Origin: Stomorhina lunata
Taxonomy: Eukaryota; Arthropoda; Insecta; Diptera; Rhiniidae
Direction: 5' to 3'
NCBI GenBank assembly: GCA_933228675.1
Contig: OW121743.1
Coordinates: 56,966,406 to 57,030,405 of the forward strand
DNA: 64,000 nucleotides
The notes under the pieces were generated by a model, which saw only the letters and a list, made by a program, of their open reading frames with translations, made no database searches and was not told where the DNA came from. Made by a program: the position numbers and the translations under genes. Below, one piece after another: positions 57,061-64,000 of this stretch (its first letter is position 1; every line of letters starts with the position of its first letter).

Positions 57061-57159
57061 AACATACAAATAGACGGGAACATTTGTTATAAAGATATAG
57101 AAAATCGATAGATGGATTTGTGCTGATAAAAAAAATGCCTAATTATCTATTTAATTTAA

Positions 57160-59290
57160 CTTACCGAAATACCACTCTAAGTAATGCATTAAGGAACTTA
57201 AAGGTATTAAATTTATATATAAAATAACTTTAGATTATAAAACATTTTTTTTTACTGAAACGAAGTTTTAATTCATAATAACTAAATTTCACTCATTCTC
57301 GGAATAATGATAAATCCAAAAAGATTCTCTAAGTAATGCATGAAGTGCCAAATTGATAGGAATAGTAATGCAAAAAATTGTTTTGCAAATTTAACAGGTT
57401 TTATATTGAAGTTTTGCTTAAACTAATGAAAATCCCTTTAAGCATTAACACTGAATCTTTGAAAAGCATTCCAAAGTAATGCAAAGGTAATAAATGTTAC
57501 GTAAGAGGAAATCATAGAGTTTGAACAACAAAGTAATGCATTAAGTTTATAAAAAAGAAAACATTTATGATAAAACAGTTTTTTGCTATTGAAACGAAAT
57601 TTTACTTTATAATTACTAAATTTCACTCAGGCACAAAATAATAACAAATTTAAAAAAAGATCCTCTAAGTAATGCATGAAGTGCTAAATTGATAGGAATA
57701 GTAATGCAGAAAATATTTTTACAAATTTAACAGATTTTACATTGAAGTTTTGCCTAATGAAAATCCCTTTAAGCATTAACACTAAAACCTTGAAAATTGA
57801 TAAAGGCATTCCAAAGTAATGCAAAGGTAATAAACGTTACGTAAGAGGAAATCATAGAGTTTGAACAGCAAAGTAATGCATTAAGTTTATAAAAAAAACA
57901 TTTATGATAAAACAGTTTTTTGTTATTGAAACGAAATTTAACTTTATAATAACTAAATTTCACTCAGGCACGGAATAATAACAAATTCAGAAAGATCCTT
58001 TAAGTAATGCATGAAGTGCCTAATTGATTGAAATAGTAATGCAGAAAATGGTTTTACAAATTAAACAGATTTTACGATGAAGTTTTGCTTGAACTAATGA
58101 AAATCCCTTTAAGCATTAACACTGAATCTTTGAAAAGCTTTCCAAAGTAATGCAAAGGTAATAAACGTTGTGTAAGAGAAAATCATAGAGTTTGAACAGC
58201 AAAGTAATGCATTAAGTTTATAAAAAAAAACATTTATGATAAAACAATTTTTTGCTATTGAAACGAAATTTTACTTTATAATTACTAAATTTCACTCAGA
58301 CACGTAATAATAACAAATTCAAAAAGATCCTCTAAGTAATGCATGAAGTGCCAAATTATTAGGAATAGTAATGCAAAAAATTGTTTTAAAAATGTATCAG
58401 ATTTTATGTTGAAGTTTAGGTTGAACTAATGAAAATCCCTTTAAGCATTAACACTGAATCTTTGAAAAGCATCCCAAAGTAATGCAAAGGTAATAAATGT
58501 TACGTAAGAGGAAATCATAGAGTTTGAACAACAAAGTAATTGCATTAAAGTAATGCATTAAGTTTATAAAAAAAAACATTTATGATAAAACAGTTTTTTG
58601 TTATTGAAACGAAATTTTACTTTATTCACTCAGGCACGAAATAATAACAAATTCAAAAAAAAGATCCTCTAAGTAATGCATGAAATGCCAACTTGATAGG
58701 AATAGTAATGCAGAAAATTGTTTTACAAATTTAACAGATTTTACGTTAAAGTTTTGCTTGAATTAATGAAAATCCCTTTAAGCATTAATACTGATTCTTT
58801 GAAAAGCTTTCCAAAGTAATGCAAAGGTATTATGCGTTATGTAAGTGGAAATCTTAGAGTTTGAACAATAAAGTAATGCATTCAAGGACTAAAGGGTATT
58901 AAATTTACTTTGCTTGAACTAAGGAAAATGCCTTTATGCATTAACACTGAATCTTCGGAAAACGTCCCAAAGTAATGCAAAAGGAAATAAACGTTATGTA
59001 AGAGGAAATCATAGAGTTTGAACAACAAAGTAATGCATTAAAGAACCAAAAGGTATTAAATTTATAAAAAAAAAACATTAAGTGGCAAATAGATTGGAAT
59101 AGTAATGCAGAAAATTGTGTTCAAAGTGCATCTGATTTTATATTGAAGTTTTGCTTGAATTATAAAAATTACTTTAAGCATTAACACTGCATCTTTGAAA
59201 ATCCATCCACCAAATCATAACAAAGTAATGCAAGGTAATGCAAAGGTATTAAACGTTATGTAAAAGAAAATCATGTTGTTTGAAGTAGTA
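57160..59290. repeat. 335-bp tandem array rich in AGTAATGCA
   Basis: The landmark CTAAGTAATGCATGAAGTGC starts at 57329, 57665, 58000, 58332 and 58669 (spacing 332-337 bp). Each unit holds four or five AGTAATGCA words, plus TGAAAATCCCTTTAAGCATT, GTAAGAGGAAATCATAGAG and TTTATGATAAAACAGTTTTT. Outer units are truncated or rearranged. Short frames within (for example on the minus strand at 57438 and 57769) are repeat artefacts. Confidence 0.9.
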
Positions 59291-60481
59291 GATTTATTAT
59301 GAAGTTGTAATAAATATTTAAAATTTCCTTTAGTGACCAATTCCTATTTGTTTTTAGAGCATTAAAATATCCATGACATGGATTTTTAATAAAAAAAAAT
59401 CCTCACAGATACAAAGACCCAGTATACGTATGTACGAGTATGTTCAGTTTCTGTAGAGATCTAGAAATGTACTTATGGTTTATCCTAAGCATAACAAAGC
59501 TTAAGCTGTTTTATTTTTTATTTCCCATATTTTTTTTTCGTCTTTTTTTGGGATGAATTTATATTTTAAGCCAGTGTCAGTAATATATCTGTCTCGACAT
59601 GACAATTTGTACAAGTAACAAATGCAAAGCAAGTGTTTTAACAACAATTCATATATGAAGACGACAGAGAGGGACAGACGGATGGATGATTGGATAGAGG
59701 GACACTTTTACAGACAATCCCAGCTAAGATAGACAGAAAGACAGACTATAACACAGCTTTAACTTGAATTTGAGAAAGTAAGGAACTAAAACATGGTTCT
59801 AGTTCACATGAGTACTAGATCCTCTGTGACTTTTTTAGATGACATAAATACATACATATCTACATATGTATATATATATGTATGTCTGTATATGTACAAC
59901 TATTTGTTAAAATTTTGTATGTTAGTAAATATGTGTGTTTTTGTGAACACTTTCAGTTTATTTGAGTATTTGTACTCAAACTTTGTATGTTTGTCTGTCA
60001 TACAAAATCCCCATATTAACGACCCGCCTGTCATAGAATAAACAATGACGCCACACCAATCCAATGGATTATTAGTATGAGTTTATATATGCGAGTTATG
60101 TTATGTATGTATGGTTGTTTGGTAAAACATACTAAAGTGTCATTTACAGCATTAGCAAAAAAAAGCTAACAACGACAAATACTTTAGAGTAGTTTTTACA
60201 GGAATCTAGAAGAAGAAAAAACACTATAGATATAAACGTATTTATCTTACCAAACAAATAACTCAAAAAATATGAGCAATACAGACAACAAACGGCAAGA
60301 TAAAATATATTACTTAGCTGCTGCACAGTGGGGGATGTGGAAAATGAAGGGAAAATAAATCAAAGATTTAAGCTTAATAGAACTATTTATTGTGAAAAAA
60401 AAAAAACAATTTTTGACCACCACTTTTGAAAAATCTTATGATACAGTTCTATAGAGAATAGGATAGATATTAAGGATAAAT
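59291..60481. other. Non-coding DNA
   Basis: No gene recognised. Contains a TACATATGTATATATATATG tract (59863-59882) and GACAGACGG-like simple words near 59670. Confidence 0.5.
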
Positions 60482-60490
60482 AATTGTTCT

Positions 60491-60895
60491 TCCATCTTGT
60501 ATTACGGCTGCGAAACTTGGAGACGTACAAATGCCATCGATAAGCGCCTACAAACCTTTACAAACAAATGCTTGCGGCAAATCCTTAATATATGGTGGGC
60601 AAATCGCATTAGAAATGAAGATCTACTAAATGCTACAAACCAAATCCCTTCTTCTATAGAGGTATGTCAACGGAAATGGCAATGGATAGGCCATACACTT
60701 CGAAGGCCAAATACCAACATTGCTCGGCAAGAGCTTCGTTGGAATCCACAAGGAAGCGGCCGTCGTGTTGATGTGGAGTTACAAGCAGCAAACGATTCAT
60801 GGAATGATGTATGTCTAACATCTCGCAATAGAGTTCGATATAAAAGGATGGTTGAGGCCCTATGCTCCACTGGGAGTCAAGGATAACAGAAGAAG
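60491..60895 (+). mobile_element. 5'-truncated LINE with 9-bp target duplication
   Basis: 405 bp flanked by the direct repeat AATTGTTCT (60482-60490 and 60896-60904). The 3' end is AACAGAAGAAG-like, without poly(A), as in RTE-type LINEs that end in short repeats. The insert is open from its 5' break to a stop near the 3' end. Confidence 0.85.
60494..60886 (+). pseudogene. LINE reverse transcriptase C-terminal fragment (RTE-like)
   Basis: About 130 residues beginning at the truncation: ILYYGCETWRRTNAIDKRLQ, TFTNKCLRQILNIWWANRI, RKWQWIGHTLRRPNTNIARQ, ELRWNPQGSGRR and SWNDVCLTSRNRVRYKRMVE, ending CSTGSQG. The motifs YGCETW, RKWxWIGHxLRR and WNPQG are those of the C-terminal domain found downstream of the reverse transcriptase in RTE-like LINEs (clade named from memory). 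There is no internal stop or frameshift, implying recent insertion. The catalytic domain and endonuclease are missing, so it is not functional. Confidence 0.8.
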
Positions 60896-60904
60896 AATTG
60901 TTCT

Positions 60905-61566
60905 CAAGAAAAACTAATATTGTGCGTTATAAAAATGCTATTGAAATTTGCTTAATATTCCAAAACGAAAAGTGCTTAAATTTTTAATCAAACTCAGTAG
61001 CTCATGCATCGAATTTAGTTTCAAAGCTTTAATCTTGGTGTCGATTTAATTAAGACACGGAACCTTGGTTTTAGTCTGCCCAAGAAAATAACTTAATCTC
61101 TTATAAAGTTTAGGAGATATAAGAAAATCAAAAAAGCTCTACAAAATTCAGTGTTTTCGATTTTCTTTGGACAAAAACTAGGTTCTCTCGGTTTTGCTTG
61201 ATGATGACACTATAACTACGTGAAAGCTTAAAGTCTCTTATTTAGGTTGAGCGGAAGAAATTCACATAAATTTAAAGATCGTAGAACAAAGTTACAAATT
61301 TTCTGAAAAAAGTCACATAAATTGTTATGTTTAATTTAAGCAAAAAGTGTTGCAGTCGTTTAGGCGTAAGGTTTTAACTAAATTCAACCAAAATTAGTAG
61401 AGCTCTTTTTCGGACCAAACAATAGATGTTTATCGAATTTCATAAAATTCTGTGGAGAATTGCGACTTAAGAATAAAATAATAAGTGGAAAATAGAGGTC
61501 AAAGGCAGGTACCCCAAGGAGTGGACGGATTTCAACCAAAATTGATTAAGTTCTTTCTTGGATCAA
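60905..61566. other. Non-coding DNA
   Basis: No gene recognised. The sequence ggacggatttcaaccaaaat and similar words suggest decayed repeat material. Confidence 0.45.
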
Positions 61567-63690
61567 ATTTCCTATAAAAATAGGAAATTTCTGAAAAATT
61601 TCCTATAAAAACAGGAAATTTTTGAAAAATTTTCTATAAAAATATGAAATATTCCTATAATAATAAGAAATTTTTGAAAATTTTCCTATAAAAATAGGAA
61701 ATTTTTGAAAAATTTCCAATAAAAATAGGAAATTTTTGAAAAATTTCCTATAAAAACAAAAAAATGTTGAAAACTTTTCGATAAAAACGGGAAATTTTTG
61801 AAAAAATTTCCTATAAAAACGGGAAATTTTGAAAAATTTCCTATAAAAACAGGAAATTTTCGAAATATTTCCTATAAAAACAGGAATTTTTTGAAAAATT
61901 TCCTGTAAAAACAGGAAATTTTTGAAAAATTTCCTATAAAAACAGGAAATTTTTGAAAATTTTCCTATAAAAACAGGAAATTTTTGAAAATTTTTCTATA
62001 AAAACAGGAAATTTTTCAAAAATTTCTTATGAAAACAAGAAATTTTTGAAAAATTTCCTATAAAAAAGGGAAATTTTTGAAAAATTTTCTATAAAAATAT
62101 GAAATAATTTTAAAAATTTTCTTTAAAAATATGAAATAATTTTAAAAATTTTCTATAAAAATATGAAATAATATGAAAAATTTTCTATAAAAATAAGAAA
62201 TAATTTGAAAAATTTCCTATATAAATATAAAATAATTTGAAAAATTTCCTATAAAAATAGGACATTTTGAACAATTTCCCATTAAAATTGGAAATTTTTG
62301 AACAATTTCCTATAAAAATAGAAAATTTTTGGAAAATTTCCTATAAAAATAGAAAATTTTTGGAAAATTTCCTATAAAAATAGAAAATTTTTGAAAAATT
62401 TCCTATAAAAATAGAAAATTTTTGGAAAATTTTTTATAAAAATAGAAAATTTTTGGAAAATTTCCTATAAAAATAGAAAATTTTTGGAAAATTTCCTATA
62501 AAAATAGAAAATTTTTGGAAAATTTCCTATAAAAATAGAAAATTTTTGGAAAATTTCCTATAAAAATAGAAAATTTTTGGAAAGTTTCCCATAAAAATAG
62601 AAAATTTTTGGAAAATTTCCTATAAAAATAGAAAATTTTTGGAAAATTTCCTATAAAAATAAAAAATTTTTGGAAAATTTCCTATAAAAATAGAAAATTT
62701 TTGGAAAATTTGCTATAAAAATAGAAATTTTTTTTGAAAATTTGCTATAAAAATAGAAAATTTTTGGAAAATTTCCTATAAAAATAGAAAATTTTTGGAA
62801 AATTTCCTATAAAAATAGAAAATTTTTGGAAAATTTCCTATAAAAATAGAAAATTTTTGGAAAATTTCCTATAAAAATAGAAAATTTTTGGAAAATTTCC
62901 TATAAAAATAGAAAATTTTTGGAAAATTTCCTATAAAAATAGAAAATTTTTGGAAAATTTCCTATAAAAATAGAAAATTTTTGGAAAATTTCCTATAAAA
63001 ATAGAAAATTTTTGGAAAATTTCCTATAAAAATAGAAAATTTTTGGAAAATTTCCTATAAAAATAGGAAATTTTTGAAAAATTTCCTATAAAAATAGGAA
63101 ATTTTTGAAAAATTTCCTATAAAAATAGGAAATTTTTGAAAAATTTCCTATAAAAATAGGAAATTTTTGAAAAATTTCCCATAAAAATGGGAAATTTTTG
63201 AAAAACTTCCTAAAAAAAATAGGAAATTTTTGAAAAATTTCCTGTTTTTTTTTTAAATTTCCTATAAAAATAGGAAATTTTTGAAAATTTTCCTATAAAA
63301 ATATAAAACTTTTGGAAAATTTCCTATATAATAAGAAACTTTTTAAAAATGTCCTATAAAAATAGGAAATTTTTTAAACATTTTCTATAAAAATAGGAAA
63401 TATTTTAAAAAGTTTCCTATAAAAATAGGAAATATTTTGAAAAGTTTCCTATAAAAATAGGAAATATTTTGAAAAATTTCCTATAAAAATAGGAAATATT
63501 TTGAAAAATTTCCTATAAAAATAGGAAATATTTTGAAAAATTTCCTATAAAAATAGGAAATTTTTGAAAAATTTCCTATAAAACTAGGAATTTTTTGAAA
63601 ATTTTCCTATAAAATAGGAAATTTTAGAAATATTTTCTATAAAAATAGGAAAATTTTGAAAAATTTTCTATAAAAATATACCATTTCTTC
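61567..63690. repeat. 31-bp AT-rich satellite of a third family (about 69 copies)
   Basis: The unit has an 11-bp arm AGGAAATTTTT, a central G, the inverse arm AAAAATTTCCT, and ATAAAAAT. Three domains: 61.57-62.30 kb mixed (AACAGG and AATATG variants), 62.30-63.06 kb nearly homogeneous AATAGAAAATTTTTGGAAAA type, and 63.06-63.69 kb AATAGGAAATTTTTGAAAAA type with AATAGGAAATATTTTGAAAA at the right. Not coding. Confidence 0.95.
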
Positions 63691-64000
63691 TATTAAATTC
63701 TTCTATTAAACTGGAGGCACAATATTTTTTTGGAAATCCCCCACTGTATGCTGCTGCTGATAATGTCTAACTATTTGTTTGTTTTTATGCAAAATATGAC
63801 ATAAGTTATGATTGATTTATACCCATATAAAACTTTAAGATTCTTTGCCAGAGATATAAGTAAAACAACAACAAAAATAACATCCAACAATTTACAACAA
63901 TATAACAGCCAACTTTAAATATCATTTTCATCCAGTTTTCTCTCACACACACACACACGATTACTTTAAAGCTTTCATTTATCCCTATAAATGCATATGT
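63691..64000. other. Non-coding DNA
   Basis: No gene recognised. A CACACACACACACAC-type run lies at 63940-63958. Confidence 0.5.

Larger units (their letters stand above)
54905..57105 (+). mobile_element. Second composite non-coding element with hairpin head and internal array
   Basis: The head is a nested palindrome: ACTAGC (54905) pairs with GCTAGT (ends 54942), and inside it ACCCGG-cattgc-CCGGGT (54918-54935). The body carries a MITE, an 11-bp microsatellite and a roughly 132-bp tandem array. The end reads TTTCGGAGAGCCTTTCCAAC, AAACAACATACAAATAGACG and a TATAAAGATATAGA tail, similar to 3' ends of insect retroposons. Same layout as 20908-22332. That everything in between belongs to one element is inferred. 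Confidence 0.45.

Noticed and set aside
57438..57963. Paired minus-strand open frames of 62 and 64 codons with near-identical sequence
   Set aside because: They are the same phase of consecutive 335-bp tandem units, not duplicated genes.

Overview
The window looks like a gene-poor, AT-rich stretch of a higher fly (Diptera, Muscomorpha) genome, probably a species with a large, repeat-laden genome such as a calyptrate fly. Reasons: DINE-1/mini-me-like dispersed repeats carrying both (TA)n and (GTCY)n tracts, a rosa-like DD41D mariner, long Gln/His-rich and Ser-rich host exons, and typical spliceosomal splice sites. Species was not determined. There is no prokaryotic gene organisation.

One host gene is visible, on the minus strand. 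Exon 1 (48143-47532, 204 codons) joins in phase 0 across a 2.24-kb intron to exon 2 (45290-43872, 472 codons plus stop), giving a 676-residue low-complexity protein that I could not name. The intron is largely a 30-bp satellite.

The left third (1-20 kb) is a nest of DNA transposons. It holds a TA-flanked terminal-inverted-repeat (TIR) element (2923-6873) interrupted by a mariner with an open transposase (3012-4315). A second, shorter copy of the same element (14426-15587) preserves the empty mariner site. A TA-flanked foldback element (7213-9088) has a DINE-like copy in its centre. Two decayed LINE fragments lie at 9450-11943, a dead mariner at 16847-18136, and a hAT-like foldback with a perfect 8-bp target duplication at 18207-19229.

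The middle (20-32 kb) is dominated by mini-me-like family B copies, including an inverted pair at 26994-29979 whose two arms carry expanded GTCY/RGAC microsatellites, and by a composite element with an internal 132-bp array (20908-22332).

From 32 kb onward there are several satellites with 30-31-bp periods: an AT-rich 30-mer (four islands), a 31-mer built of two palindromes, TTTTCTATAGAAAA and GGCGATCGCC (two arrays), and another 31-mer at 61.6-63.7 kb. Two of these families share the same 14-bp palindrome. Further right are a piggyBac-like TIR element (42109-42972), another DINE-like copy (53808-54600), a second composite element with a roughly 132-bp array (54905-57105), a 335-bp tandem array (57.16-59.29 kb), and a 5'-truncated LINE with a 9-bp target duplication (60491-60895). 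Apart from the host gene and the first mariner transposase, nothing here looks like a functional protein-coding gene.
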